Shown: one piece after another, positions 46,001 to 51,934 of the stretch
How positions within the stretch are numbered: position 1 is the stretch's first letter
Layout of the letters: every line of letters begins with the position of its first letter
From: Tanytarsus gracilentus
Taxonomy: Eukaryota; Arthropoda; Insecta; Diptera; Chironomidae
Assembly: GCA_038502055.1 (NCBI GenBank)
Contig: JAXRKN010000044.1
Coordinates: 2,762,001 to 2,826,000 of the forward strand
Direction: 5' to 3'
Length of the DNA: 64,000 nt
The notes under the pieces: model-generated
The model's input: only the letters and a program-made list of their open reading frames with translations
What the model was told of the DNA's origin: nothing
Databases searched by the model: none
Made by a program: the position numbers and the translations under genes

Positions 46001-48283
46001 ATTTATTATTTAAACAAACTTGGAGTTAAATAATTAATTAATTTTAACTCTATTATAGTTGGATGCATTTTCTTGCCCATCGTTGAAGAAATCTCAACAA
46101 AAGACCACCAAGCAGCTTCGCGATGCGCGTGAATACATCGATGAAATGAAAACATCGTATCACGGCCTCGAGCAGAAGCTTTCTGAACGAGAAGAATTTC
46201 ATCGAACGGAAATGAGAAAAGGTAAAAATTTTCACATTAACGGTTTTGTAAATTTTGAAATGATTTTTGCAAAACAACTCTCAAGTTCCCCGCCCCTCGC
46301 ATATAAAATTTCAAAATTTTCATCAACCCCTCGGAGAAAAAAAGTCATTTCTTTAGCTATTTGAGCAATTTAATTAGTTTAAAGCGTGCAATGTCATGCA
46401 GGGCAAAGTTCAAGTCACTTATTTTCTCCTGTCTTCCAGTTATTCTCACTCTGGACGATTTGGAGGAAGAAAAATTCTCGCTGCTTCAGAAGCAAACGGA
46501 AAGTGAAGAAAATCTTCGCAAACAGACTGATGAGTGGCATCGTAAGCTATTGGCGAAAGAGAGTGAGCTTCAGACGAGCCGCGATCGTGAAAATGACTTA
46601 ATTAAGCGTGTCCAAGCGCTCACAATCATCGAAGACGAGTTGCGTGATAAATTTCACAACTCCGAGCTGGAATTCAGCGAAAAACTTCAGCATGCTTCGT
46701 TGCGTGAGAAGGAATTGTTGGAAAAAATCGCTCATCTCACGAAGCTTCTTGAGGACATGAAAATTCGCTCGGACGACGAAAAGCGTGAGCTTGAAGAGAA
46801 GTTGAATCAGTCTGCCGACGAACTGACGATCATGAAGACAACCCGCAAAGCCAGCGTCAATGAATCATTCCATAACAAGACACTCAACTCAAGTCAAATT
46901 CTTCAGGATGAAGTCGAGTCCTTGCGATGCGTGTTGGAGCTTAAGCAAAACGAAATTTCTGAGTTAAGAAAGGCTAAATGTGAGCTACAGCGTGTCGCTG
47001 ATGAGGCTATGGCCGCTCAAGTCAAGTGCTCAGCTTTAGAATCTCGCGTAGAAGACCTACAAGTACAATTACATGCCAAAAATGAGGAGGAAAAGTAAGT
47101 TAAACTCTTGTGTGTTAAAAAAGCGACTAACTTTTATTTTGATCCTTCCAGAGAGCTATTGAAAAAGTCCAAGCAACTGCAAGATCAACACGACAGCATG
47201 CAAAAGAAGTCGGCTCGCTTATCGCTTCACAATGAAGAGCTTCAATGGCGCCTCAAACAAAATGCCGAACGATATTCGCTCACCATTAATGAGCTTTCCA
47301 AGAGTTACCATGAGCAGTCAAATCGCACCATTGGCAGCTTCACCGACGGCTCGTTTGTTGATTGTGCTAGCGGAATTGACGAAAATTCGCCACCGGCATC
47401 GCCAATTATTAAGGGTGTCGTTGAAAAGAGCGATTCAGTGTCATGGGTGCTCGAAATGGACGATGAGACACCGGAAGTGCTTGCTACTCGCATGGTTCGT
47501 CGTGCTGGTTCCTTTCGATCCGACAAAAATTGCTCACCATCACCCGTTCCAAAGCGACAAAAATGTCAAAATAATACCAGTATTCAACAATCAGCTTCGG
47601 CAACATCAATCTTAAATCGTCAGCAGTCGGAGATGTCACCTTATCGATCCAATGCTAATGGTCGATGTCGTTCAAAATCTGTGAGTGCATCGAAAGCTAT
47701 GGAACCGCTGCCGAAGGTCATGCAGCCAATTGTCCGATCAATTTCGAGTAGCAATGGTGCGGTAAAGAATCTCACCGAATCAGGATGGAAGCATAACAGC
47801 ATGAAGACAAGCTCACCGAATCCAAAGAAGATTTCTTCGCTCGAGTCAATGGGCGACGAGTTGATAATCGATGCTGCCGCTAAAAATGTGTTTTTTCTAA
47901 ACGAACCCGCTGAGCTTAACGAACCAGTTGTATTCCATCGTGATGGCAGTGCAAAATTTAAGAAACAACCAGGTCTAATTACCTGCGATCCAAAAGTACT
48001 GACCGGAAGCGAGAACGAAAAGCATCGACGACCAAAGACACATGCGGGTGAAGCAATGATTAGTGGCTCAAATTCGGAAGATGAACATTGTGAGGAACCA
48101 TCAGGAAGTTCAGCGTCGTCAACTGTCTCAACGCCCTCAATCTCAAGCTCTTCAACGTCATCAAGCGACCAGCAGCCAATTGAATCCATTGAAGACGCTC
48201 TTCTCCGCTGGAAAGAGCACAATAATACGCCAATGGATGTTAGTTGGTGCGAGGAAGGTGAGCCTTCAGAATCGTGCGTATGA
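13029..48283 (+). CDS. Large coiled-coil, Ser-rich protein with alternative first exons; MTUS/ATIP-like (tentative)
   Basis: Coding exons of the longest form are 13029-13146, 23266-23403, 27687-27842, 40491-40816, 46059-46221, 46440-47094 and 47152-48283. All junctions are GT-AG and in phase, giving about 895 residues. The N-terminus starts MGAHGSKEK, a possible N-myristoylation context. Residues 40-200 are basic and rich in Ser and Pro. Heptad-like coiled coil occupies about residues 215-245 and 255-575. The tail holds a SVSWVLEMDDETPE segment followed by RRAGSFRS, then poly-Ser, and ends PSESCV. The long C-terminal coiled coil with a NEELQWRLKQN motif followed by Ser/Pro sequence recalls the MTUS1/ATIP microtubule-associated family; that identity is inference, and other coiled-coil scaffolds remain possible. 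The gene spans 35 kb and hosts at least eleven nested genes. Confidence 0.7.
13355..13456. repeat. Roughly 100-bp foldback unit
   Basis: The left end is TCAAGGGATGGAAACTGG. The right end TAGTGCTCAGCCCTTAA, read on the other strand, gives the same TNAAGGG-TG pattern. It lies 200 bp inside the first intron of the coiled-coil gene and belongs with the units at 7249, 11041 and 39145. Confidence 0.5.
14486..14678. mobile_element. 193-bp inverted-repeat unit, possible MITE
   Basis: TTTAAGACTAAGTGAAC at 14486-14502 is the exact reverse complement of GTTCACTTAGTCTTAAA at 14662-14678, a 17-bp perfect terminal inverted repeat. Each end carries a TTAA, which could be a target duplication or part of the repeat. 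The interior is AT-rich without an open frame, as expected for a non-autonomous element. Confidence 0.55.
15971..16062. repeat. Roughly 90-bp foldback unit, variant ends
   Basis: AAAGGGGTGCAACATAAAC on the left pairs loosely with TTTACTTGCGCACCCCTCG on the right; the GGGGTGC and GCACCCC cores are exact complements. Size and layout match the other foldback units, but the end sequence differs, so it may be a separate subfamily. Confidence 0.4.
16355..18362 (-). CDS. GH13 maltase-like protein (alpha-glucosidase family) lacking the acid/base Glu
   Basis: Five exons (18362-17727, 17673-17281, 17211-17041, 16966-16542, 16484-16355) join in phase to about 584 residues, a normal length for an insect maltase. 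A signal peptide covers about residues 1-24. GH13 landmarks follow in order: FKDFNGDGRGD, DFVPNHTS (about 122-129), GFRVDAV with the nucleophile position Asp228 kept, GTHDHNRV with Asp348 kept, and DPARTPFQW. Where insect maltases have a TEAY-type motif with the general acid/base Glu, this protein reads LIPQIW with Gln280 (codon CAA). It is therefore probably inactive as a hydrolase or altered in chemistry. The hydrophobic last 20 residues suggest a GPI-attachment signal, as in gut maltases of mosquitoes. The gene is nested antisense in the first intron of the coiled-coil gene. Confidence 0.88.
18861..19118 (-). CDS. Defensin-like secreted peptide, seven-cysteine form (copy 1)
   Basis: Intronless, 85 residues from the MRSFTVAL start; the in-frame GTG upstream is not a likely start. 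A signal peptide covers about residues 1-19. An acidic linker follows, then a C-terminal domain of about 33 residues with spacing C-x2-C-x2-C-x3-C-x9-C-x4-C-x-C. The CxxxC...GGFC...CxC core is the CS-alpha-beta signature of arthropod defensins, and WRGGFCDGYTCMC resembles their C-terminal half. Six cysteines fit the fold and the seventh, at the second position, is extra. No dibasic propeptide site is seen. It differs from copy 2 by very few residues (SSDIEMAS here, SSDIAMAS there). Role as a secreted antimicrobial peptide is inferred from the fold. Confidence 0.82.
   Translation of the reverse strand: MRSFTVALIFAAFFAVTAAGKVHLVDEGSSDIEMASYIGLINAASDAGIQSADGGCPNCSSCESACRAVGWRGGFCDGYTCMCWR
19194..19228 (-). 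promoter_or_regulatory. Core promoter of defensin-like copy 1
   Basis: Read on the minus strand, TATTTAAACTC (from 19228) is followed about 24 nt later by TTTCAGTGGAC, an initiator with its A near 19204. This mirrors the promoter of copy 2 exactly. A TTTGATAAGAT GATA-type site lies just upstream. Confidence 0.55.
19298..19764. other. Spacer between divergently transcribed defensin-like copies
   Basis: About 467 bp of AT-rich, non-duplicated sequence separating the two arms. It is the shared 5' flank of the two genes. No coding sequence is seen, and I could not identify a convincing kappa-B site in it. Confidence 0.5.
19833..19870 (+). promoter_or_regulatory. Core promoter of defensin-like copy 2
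   Basis: TATTTAAAC at 19833 precedes an initiator TTTCAGTGGACATCAAA with its A at about 19857. The same arrangement, TATA followed by an ACTC spacer and then (A/G)GTG-ACATCAAA, is found before the other three paralogues. A GATA-type TGATAAGAT lies about 25 bp upstream; GATA sites are common in insect fat-body immune promoters. Confidence 0.6.
19943..20200 (+). CDS. Defensin-like secreted peptide, seven-cysteine form (copy 2)
   Basis: 85 residues from MRSFTVAL, intronless, the inverted twin of the gene at 18861-19118. Signal peptide about 1-19, acidic linker, then the seven-cysteine CS-alpha-beta domain ending MCWR. Cys spacing is identical to copy 1. An odd cysteine count leaves one thiol unpaired if the canonical three disulfides form, so a covalent dimer or mixed disulfide is possible. 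The near identity with copy 1, including UTRs, indicates the pair has not diverged in function. Confidence 0.82.
   Translation: MRSFTVALIFAAFFAVTAAGKVHLVDEGSSDIAMASYIGLINAASDAGIQSADGGCPNCSSCESACRAVGWRGGFCDGYTCMCWR
20305..20864. other. Spacer between defensin-like copies 2 and 3
   Basis: AT-rich intronic sequence with no open frame or repeat that I can support. It contains the convergent 3' flanks of the plus-strand copy 2 and the minus-strand copy 3. Confidence 0.4.
20865..21092 (-). CDS. Defensin-like secreted peptide, seven-cysteine form (copy 3)
   Basis: 75 residues, intronless, with signal peptide MRSFTIALIFAAFFAVTA. The linker is shorter and different from copies 1 and 2, while the C-terminal cysteine domain is nearly the same (NCWR instead of MCWR at the end, RSVGWRGG instead of RAVGWRGG). 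Same seven-cysteine spacing. The strongly conserved mature domain next to a divergent linker indicates selection on the mature peptide. The orientation is opposite to copy 2. Confidence 0.82.
   Translation of the reverse strand: MRSFTIALIFAAFFAVTAEGLQDFKVTSYLELFNPVPEIQSADGGCPNCSSCESACRSVGWRGGFCDGYTCNCWR
21155..21191 (-). promoter_or_regulatory. Core promoter of defensin-like copy 3
   Basis: On the minus strand TATAAAAACTC (from 21191) is followed by CGGTGAACATCAAATTC about 26 nt downstream, aligning with the initiator blocks of the other copies. A TTGATAAC GATA-like site is upstream. Confidence 0.5.
21953..21990 (+). promoter_or_regulatory. Core promoter of defensin-like copy 4
   Basis: TATATAAACTC at 21953 followed by TGAGTGAACATCAAACTCA, with the start site near 21976. 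The shared TATA-ACTC-initiator block across all four genes supports co-regulation. Confidence 0.55.
22068..22301 (+). CDS. Defensin-like secreted peptide, canonical six-cysteine form (copy 4)
   Basis: 77 residues from MRSLIIVL; the longer in-frame extension upstream is basic and falls in the 5' UTR after the TATA box. Signal peptide about 1-18, a linker rich in Pro, Gln and Asn, then cysteines spaced C-x5-C-x3-C-x10-C-x4-C-x-C, which fits arthropod defensins with a short first loop. It aligns with the other three from GGC to CWR but has Asn where they have the extra Cys. It is the likely ancestral form of the cluster. The first-loop spacing and the RGGFCDGYTC block favour defensin over drosomycin-type peptides. 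Confidence 0.83.
   Translation: MRSLIIVLVFAAFFAHASANPPNVQPLSEIQPNGIQETIQPADGGCPDNNACAYACISLGQGWRGGFCDGYTCYCWR
22380..23265. other. Intronic sequence, nothing recognised
   Basis: End of the first intron of the coiled-coil gene. AT-rich, no coding exon or repeat that I can support. The acceptor TTTCCAG ends at 23265. Confidence 0.4.
23404..24378. other. Intronic sequence, nothing recognised
   Basis: Start of the second coding-region intron of the coiled-coil gene (donor GTAAGT at 23404). No feature was supported apart from the downstream end of the nested minus-strand peptide gene. Confidence 0.4.
24379..24800 (-). CDS. Secreted pro-peptide with RKRR processing site, unknown family
   Basis: Two exons (24800-24716 and 24668-24379) join across a 47-nt GT-AG intron in phase, giving 124 residues. 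A signal peptide (MTNTKQILLLMTTVLWIAG) covers about residues 1-23. An acidic propeptide-like region follows, then NRKRRQAEA at about residues 58-66, a good furin site. The roughly 60 residues after it begin with Gln and contain an amphipathic stretch (VKDFQDILKGMVDSVVEGGK) followed by a Gln/Pro-rich tail. No cysteines are present. The layout suggests a processed secreted peptide, for example antimicrobial, hormonal or lipid-binding, but I do not recognise the family. It is nested antisense in an intron of the coiled-coil gene, 2 kb from the defensin-like cluster. Confidence 0.65.
24801..27686. other. Intronic sequence holding one TIR element
   Basis: AT-rich intron of the coiled-coil gene. 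Apart from the terminal-inverted-repeat element at 26924-27548, I see no gene. Small open frames here have no splice context or family resemblance. Confidence 0.4.
26924..27548. mobile_element. 625-bp non-autonomous DNA transposon with 13-bp TIRs and 5-bp target duplication
   Basis: CACACTGGTTCAG at 26924-26936 is the exact complement of CTGAACCAGTGTG at 27536-27548. Each end is flanked outside by GAATT (26919-26923 and 27549-27553), a plausible 5-bp target-site duplication. Inside is a hairpin with an 11-bp perfect stem (CACTTTGAACC near 27390 and GGTTCAAAGTG). There is no transposase frame. CAC-starting termini with 5-bp duplications are typical of the Transib superfamily, though Transib targets are usually GC-rich, so the assignment is tentative. 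Confidence 0.65.
28087..29416 (-). CDS. RMND5: RMND5-type E3 ubiquitin ligase subunit of the CTLH/GID complex
   Basis: Three exons (29416-29278, 29207-28209, 28145-28087) join in phase to about 398 residues, close to vertebrate RMND5A/B. The N-terminal helix begins MDDYLACESVEKEIDKV. A LisH motif lies at about 115-147 and a CTLH domain at about 154-211. The C-terminal degenerate RING reads CPILKLPSTEQNPPMKLKCGH, then CPYCPRES across the last intron, ending IQF. In yeast and vertebrates this subunit (Gid2/RMND5) pairs with MAEA to form the catalytic RING module that ubiquitinates metabolic enzymes. It is nested antisense in an intron of the coiled-coil gene. Confidence 0.93.
29417..31878. other. 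Intronic sequence between RMND5 and the second alternative first exon
   Basis: No gene recognised. It includes the presumed divergent upstream region of RMND5. Near 31773 the string AATTCAGTGCTATTG resembles an arthropod initiator and could mark the start of the transcript carrying the 31879 exon, but no downstream promoter element sits at the ideal spacing. Confidence 0.35.
31879..32137 (+). CDS. Alternative first coding exon of the coiled-coil gene
   Basis: ATG at 31879 opens an 86-codon frame rich in Lys and Ser (MGLNRLLSLSK... with SKSDVV and KSTTTAKRS). It ends at a donor GTAAAA at 32138 in phase 1. That is the phase required by the exon at 40491, and the resulting protein would be about 844 residues. 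Like the 13029 exon it begins Met-Gly. The alternative is a chance open frame, but the phase match, biased composition and position in the host gene support a second promoter. Confidence 0.6.
33141..33686. mobile_element. 546-bp TIR element with nested inverted repeats and 4-bp target duplication
   Basis: GGCGATGGTTAAAAAA at the left end pairs with TTTTTTAACCATCGCC at the right end. Both ends are flanked by TGTA (33137-33140 and 33687-33690), a plausible target duplication. Inside, AAAAAAAGTGGAACT near 33152 is inverted at 33463, and AGAGTTAGTAA near 33480 is inverted at 33653, so the unit is a complex foldback. It has no coding capacity. Superfamily not assigned. Confidence 0.65.
39145..39245. 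repeat. Roughly 100-bp foldback unit
   Basis: The left end CTAGGGATGGAAACTTGAA and right end CTGTCTAGCCCTTGATG are approximate complements and match the ends of the units at 7249, 11041 and 13355. AT-rich interior, non-coding. Confidence 0.5.
39585..40301 (-). CDS. Intronless 238-residue charged protein, unknown function
   Basis: A single continuous frame starts MSSEKASIATSTPKAPAKDG and ends NPYGFYFL. It is rich in Lys, Arg and Glu, has no signal peptide or membrane segment, and carries basic clusters (RPRSVKKTRGPKE, SEKRRQQA) that could act as nuclear signals. A helical stretch covers about residues 115-160. Codon use is balanced and more GC-rich than the surrounding intron, which supports real coding. 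A FNFSVINRDSREKFKRPR segment looks like a short conserved N-terminal motif, but I know no family. It may be a retrogene, since most neighbours have introns. It lies antisense just upstream of the 40491 exon of the host gene. Confidence 0.72.
   Translation of the reverse strand: MSSEKASIATSTPKAPAKDGKALSEDFFNFSVINRDSREKFKRPRSVKKTRGPKENFNRNNRHRSPENKDYSEKRRQQAIEAMKISEQRRLRLTEESTEEASLAESMANVSVTSVEYLPDGRYKLTRKELAARRDKQRRIMEFLAEQEARKKAQESKNKRKCTFKPRSFAWSPRPVFKSTANREVATKCCERAQFVNEAPDIKVEMKDGETQASAPKEVLRYAKDDLREMNPYGFYFL
40854..40990. mobile_element. 137-bp palindromic element
   Basis: TGGGGTCAATTCGTAAATTA at the left end and its inverted partner at 40963-40990 (TAATTTACGATTAACCCCCA) form a long imperfect terminal inverted repeat extending about 28 bp. 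The interior is AT-rich. It sits 37 bp after the donor of the 40491 exon. No target duplication is obvious. Confidence 0.5.
41452..42354 (-). CDS. Secreted protein, tandem family member 3
   Basis: A short first exon (42354-42344, encoding MKLY) joins in phase 2 to 42289-41452, giving about 282 residues. The intron lies inside the signal peptide (MKLYTFWQILFFVTF), as in member 2. Shared family marks are INCYIKHLK near the N-terminus, NYCGRKYLMDN in the middle and CILRKYNEQNY near the C-terminus, with spaced cysteines and no membrane segment. I recall similar uncharacterised proteins in mosquitoes but cannot name a function. It is the most divergent of the three. Confidence 0.75.
42623..43588 (-). 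CDS. Secreted protein, tandem family member 2
   Basis: A 14-nt first coding exon (43588-43575) joins in phase 2 to 43496-42623, giving about 295 residues. The signal peptide reads MFFKNSINFLCIFCLLSLAHS. Family marks are LNCFIRHLKDQNIL, FAKRKYVIDND (the Cys seen in members 1 and 3 is missing here) and FLTELNITPEERV. It ends with a CC-containing tail, DDECCAYVRV. Mostly helical, acidic, with N-glycosylation sequons. The function is unknown; a haemolymph or salivary protein is possible. Confidence 0.78.
43781..44722 (-). CDS. Secreted protein, tandem family member 1
   Basis: Exons 44722-44390 and 44335-43781 join in phase 0 to about 295 residues, with signal peptide MKSFVQISLLLLSAAAVKS. Family marks are FNCYADYLKRHGVL, DYCARKYGIDNNLI, CYMQKYHDNHYFDK and LLGELNLTEDQKQ. 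The intron position differs from members 2 and 3, whose intron splits the signal peptide. Tandem arrangement on one strand inside an intron of the coiled-coil gene suggests local duplication. Function unknown. Confidence 0.8.
44723..45780. other. Intronic spacer, nothing recognised
   Basis: Sequence between the secreted-protein cluster and the third alternative promoter. Short open frames present here show no family resemblance or splice context. Confidence 0.4.
45775..45815 (+). promoter_or_regulatory. Initiator plus DPE core promoter for the short isoform
   Basis: TTTCAGTCTACC places an initiator A at about 45781. AGATC occurs exactly at +28 to +32, matching the DPE consensus RGWYV, and there is a G at +24. 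This is TATA-less arthropod promoter architecture, and it lies 137 nt upstream of the ATG at 45918. Confidence 0.55.
45918..45977 (+). CDS. Alternative short first coding exon of the coiled-coil gene
   Basis: MSRKLSPKISELVNELFKKN (20 codons) ends at a GTTAGT donor in phase 0. That is the phase needed by the next exon at 46059 (LDAFSCPSLKK...). The resulting isoform of about 669 residues would keep the whole coiled coil and tail but lose the basic Ser-rich N-terminal region. The initiator/DPE pair at 45781 supports it. Confidence 0.62.
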
Positions 48284-49334
48284 CACAGCGGCGTAATACC
48301 TTACGAGAATGTCAACGAGGATTTCGACGAGGAAGATGTTAATTGTTTCTGAGGTTTAGATAATTTAGATGAGTGGGAATTTTCAGATGATATCATTTAG
48401 TCAAAGCTTAATTAATTTCCTTCCCACATCATCGTGCAATACATTGATCATGATTAATTCAAAGAATAATTATGATAAGCAGTTATACAGAGAATGAAAG
48501 AGAATATTTGTGAATGTTAATTTTTTAGTTACATAATATATATATTCGAGCAAGTAAGAGAACTAATTGCGAAGAGAGAGACACACACTTTTTTAATGCG
48601 GTTGCAGCAACACCTTGTCACAACGTAATGAAAACATGAAACCTGTATCCTTTGATTCAACCGTTTTTTTAAAAAAATATTGCACGCTATTTTTATTTTT
48701 AATGAAAAAACATTTTTAACTTGTCTCGCTTTGTAATAAATTTAATGCTTGGAGCGCATGTTAATTTAATTTAATGTGATGATGTTTAATATTATTTAAT
48801 AAGTAAGTTAATCAACTCAAAACTTTGTTGTAATTCGCCAGTCTCTTTTTAAAAGAACTGATTTAATTTAAAAAAAAATTTAATATATTTGTGGGCGAGA
48901 GCTGGGAAAGTCATTTTTAATTTCCTCCTTAATTTGCTGTAATTTTAAGTGTACCTGAGAACGAAAGAAATTGAAAATTCTCTAAATAAAGATTTTAAAA
49001 GCTCAAAAGAAATTATTTTGTGTAAATATAGCCGATGTAGTCTCACAATTAGACTTTTAGTTTTGGACACTCAATCAAAATTGATTCCTTAAAAATGCCT
49101 CTTGACCCACATATAAAAAAGATCCTGTAAAAAAAGCTCTGAAAAGTGCATCAGAAAAAATAAAAAAAAAGTCGTTTAATGATAATTAAAAAAATAAATT
49201 CGCATTAAAAACTATTTGAAAATTTACAAGCACGTGGAATTTTAATTTATTTTTTTATTACAGTAATGGTGTCATGCTCACAGACAAGGTTAGTAACTAT
49301 TTAATTTAATTTTATGTTATGCTTAAAAAATATT
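48284..49334. other. 3' UTR of the coiled-coil gene and intergenic spacer
   Basis: AT-rich sequence after the TGA at 48281-48283. Candidate poly(A) signals include AATAAA-like strings near 48736 and 48984. The 3' end of the minus-strand LRR gene lies at 49335. Nothing else was recognised. Confidence 0.5.
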
Positions 49335-50450
49335 TCATTCATCATCTCGCTTCATCAAATACATTTCGCTTCTGTAAAATTTTCTCTTAAATTTTATGGT
49401 GAAAATTAATGCAACACATGTCAGAAACAAAACAATTACAATCATGAATAAAATTGAAATCAAGAAATAATTTTGATTGACTTTCTCGTGAATTCCATCA
49501 TTATCGGTTCTCAAATGCTCGAACGAAGCTTCGTCCTTGTTCATGAAAGATTTAAGAGTATTTTCCAATTTTTGAATTTGATCGTGAAGTTCGTCGATTC
49601 TTTTGACTTTTGAGGTTGTTTCATCGTTAAATTTCGTAACATTTTCGGTTGAATTCAAACTTAATTTTTCAAGAAATACAATTTTAGATACAACTGATGT
49701 TAAAGCTTCCTGCATTTCTGTCTCAAAGTCATCAACTCGTGTCTCTAATTTTACAATTTTCAAGTGAAGATTTTCAAACTTTTCTAAATCTTTTAAATTA
49801 TCTTTTTCGTTTCCATCAGAACATTTTTCCCTCACAGCACTGTTTGCACTTTCACTATCGCTAAAAACAGCGTCAACACATGGGTTGTTATAAAGTTGAA
49901 TCGCTGTAGCCGATTGAGGGAAAATTGTCTCAATTAATGTCAAATTATTGTACGATAAATCGATATTCCATAACTGCTGATTAGTTTTGAATAAATCTCT
50001 GGGTAATTTTTGAAGAAATTTATTCTCTGAAATTATCACGCTTTGAAGTGATCGCAAGTGATCAAACAAGTTTTCATTCAAGTTTGATAAGTCAGTCATG
50101 AGTATGTACACACTTTTAACTTTAGTGCAATCAGTGAAAATTTCAGGAGATAAATTCACAATAAATTTTCCCACTATCTCAAATTTTTGGAGATTTCTAA
50201 AATGTCTGCATGCATTTTTGGGGATGGATGAAATTTTATTTCGCAATGGTGCAAAGAGCACGGACACATCGTCATTCGTTTTATTTGTGAGATGGGTGCC
50301 AACAATAATTTCAGCAAATTCACTGGAGTTTCTAATTTCACAATTGTATCCATCCGAGTGCTTTAAAAATTCACAGAAAAGTTCATCGCACCACACGTTT
50401 GCCAGAAGACATGTCAAAAAAATTAAAACTCCACTCGTAAGCTTGCACAT
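49335..50450 (-). CDS. LRR and coiled-coil transmembrane protein, LRIM-like
   Basis: Intronless, 371 residues. A signal peptide covers about 1-21 (MCKLTSGVLIFLTCLLANVWC). A Cys pair follows, then irregular leucine-rich repeats at about 70-195 (LSNLNENLFDHLRSLQSV and LWNIDLSYNNLTL are typical), a NPCVD cap with a later Cys, and a coiled coil at about 210-310. A single membrane segment lies at about 328-352, followed by a short basic cytoplasmic tail. The order signal-LRR-coiled coil-TM matches the transmembrane subclass of mosquito LRIM-type immune proteins; that assignment is by architecture only. N-glycosylation sequons are frequent. Confidence 0.75.
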   Translation of the reverse strand: MCKLTSGVLIFLTCLLANVWCDELFCEFLKHSDGYNCEIRNSSEFAEIIVGTHLTNKTNDDVSVLFAPLRNKISSIPKNACRHFRNLQKFEIVGKFIVNLSPEIFTDCTKVKSVYILMTDLSNLNENLFDHLRSLQSVIISENKFLQKLPRDLFKTNQQLWNIDLSYNNLTLIETIFPQSATAIQLYNNPCVDAVFSDSESANSAVREKCSDGNEKDNLKDLEKFENLHLKIVKLETRVDDFETEMQEALTSVVSKIVFLEKLSLNSTENVTKFNDETTSKVKRIDELHDQIQKLENTLKSFMNKDEASFEHLRTDNDGIHEKVNQNYFLISILFMIVIVLFLTCVALIFTIKFKRKFYRSEMYLMKRDDE

Positions 50451-51112
50451 TTTATTTAGTCCACATCTAAGCTACAACTAAAACTTGATAAGAAAGCTGC
50501 GAAAAAAATATAAAATTGCGCGAGGAGATTCCGTGACAGTGATAGACAGTCACCGTCTATGAAAAATGCAAGTGTTTACTAACATGTCATTTTTAATTTA
50601 TTGACTAATATATTTTAATCATTTATTAATTGGATGCATCACTGAGTCAGCACGTTGGGGTGTGCTCTAATATTCAATCGGATGCTTATCTTGTCGATGA
50701 AAAGTTGCAAGAATTTTAATGACCATTTTAACGACACCATTGCCAATTATGATATTGAATGTGCTCGATTTCAAAAATTATTTTCAGTATTAGATAATTT
50801 TTAAGTTCATGATGAGATTAAAAGATTTTTTATCTTGTCAATTTTAATTTTTACTAAAGGATGCCGCGTGCGCGTTTTTTTAATAACGATCCTCCTGATA
50901 ATCGTGAAAATCAATCTTTATAAATGATAGAAATTTTTTCATAATTTCTCGTGTCTTCAAGAAAATTCAGATGTTTTCAACTAAAATGTGTCTGTGACTG
51001 TAATTTTCGCAGATAATAAAGACAGTGCACTCAAAAAATGATAAAATTTATCTAATCATCGAGTTAAGAAATAATAGGAGAATTTATTTAGTCTTCGTTG
51101 TCAATTCAATCC
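50451..51112. other. Divergent promoter region
   Basis: Shared 5' region of the minus-strand LRR gene and the plus-strand protease homologue. A TTTTATATTTT string upstream of the LRR gene may act as its TATA box. No gene seen. Confidence 0.35.
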
Positions 51113-51910
51113 ATGAAAATGTTTAAAATTCTCTCAATTTTCACGATTGTCATTTTCGCTCATGGATGTCGTGAAATTAAAAAAGGATCTTCCGGTGGTA
51201 GCGCAGTACAACGTGAGCATTATTCATCTGTGGCACTGATTGAAACTTTCATCAATTACGACCGATCATATCGCTGTGTTGGAGTGATCATATCAGAAAA
51301 TTATGTGCTGACAACTGCAAGATGTGTGATCGGAGCTTTGTTCTCTAACATTCACGTGAACGCCTACAAACTTTTTGATGAATTCGAAAAGGGTCGGGAA
51401 ATTTATAGAGCAACTGAATTTAAATTTAAGGACAATTTCGATAGATATATCAATCATAATGACATTGCACTTGTTAAACTTCCAGTCACGCTTAACTTTG
51501 CCGTTAAAAGCTACAAACCGGCTAAACTTCCAACCTTTGAAATGAGTGAGGAAGCGACTGGAATCGCTGTTGGCTGGGGTCTTTACGATTTTTATGACGA
51601 CGATGAAAATGCCACGGAGTACAAGCATGAAATCGCTTTAAAATTTATTCCCGAAGAGGATTGTCGAAAAGCTTATGGTGCTCGCATTAATTGGACAGAC
51701 ATTGGAACTGCTGGACGGGGCTGTTTATCTAAACTTTCACAAGTGAATTGTGTTTCAGGCTATGGATCGCCTTTCTTTATTAACGATGAGGTTCATGCAC
51801 TGCACTCATTTGGTGCCTATCAATATTGCACCAGTGAATTGCCAAATGGAGCCACACTAATTAATTCATATAATTTGCCATGGATTTTGGAAAATTCAGA
51901 TTATCAATAA
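51113..51910 (+). CDS. Serine protease homologue, catalytically dead (trypsin fold)
   Basis: 265 residues from MKMFKILSIF; the upstream in-frame TTG is not a likely start. Signal peptide about 1-17. The S1 landmarks are recognisable but altered: VLTTARC carries Arg70 in place of the catalytic His, HNDIALVKL keeps Asp117, and CVSGYGSPFF has Tyr217 where GDSGGP would place Ser. It is therefore a serine protease homologue without hydrolytic activity. Such proteins act as cofactors or regulators in insect melanisation and clotting cascades. No clip domain is present. The gene is intronless. Confidence 0.85.
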   Translation: MKMFKILSIFTIVIFAHGCREIKKGSSGGSAVQREHYSSVALIETFINYDRSYRCVGVIISENYVLTTARCVIGALFSNIHVNAYKLFDEFEKGREIYRATEFKFKDNFDRYINHNDIALVKLPVTLNFAVKSYKPAKLPTFEMSEEATGIAVGWGLYDFYDDDENATEYKHEIALKFIPEEDCRKAYGARINWTDIGTAGRGCLSKLSQVNCVSGYGSPFFINDEVHALHSFGAYQYCTSELPNGATLINSYNLPWILENSDYQ

Positions 51911-51934
51911 ATTGTTAAATTTTATTCTAACTTT

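Noticed and set aside
47641..48222. 193-codon minus-strand frame opposite the last coiled-coil exon
   Set aside because: Antisense shadow of a real exon; Ser-rich coding produces long open antisense frames.
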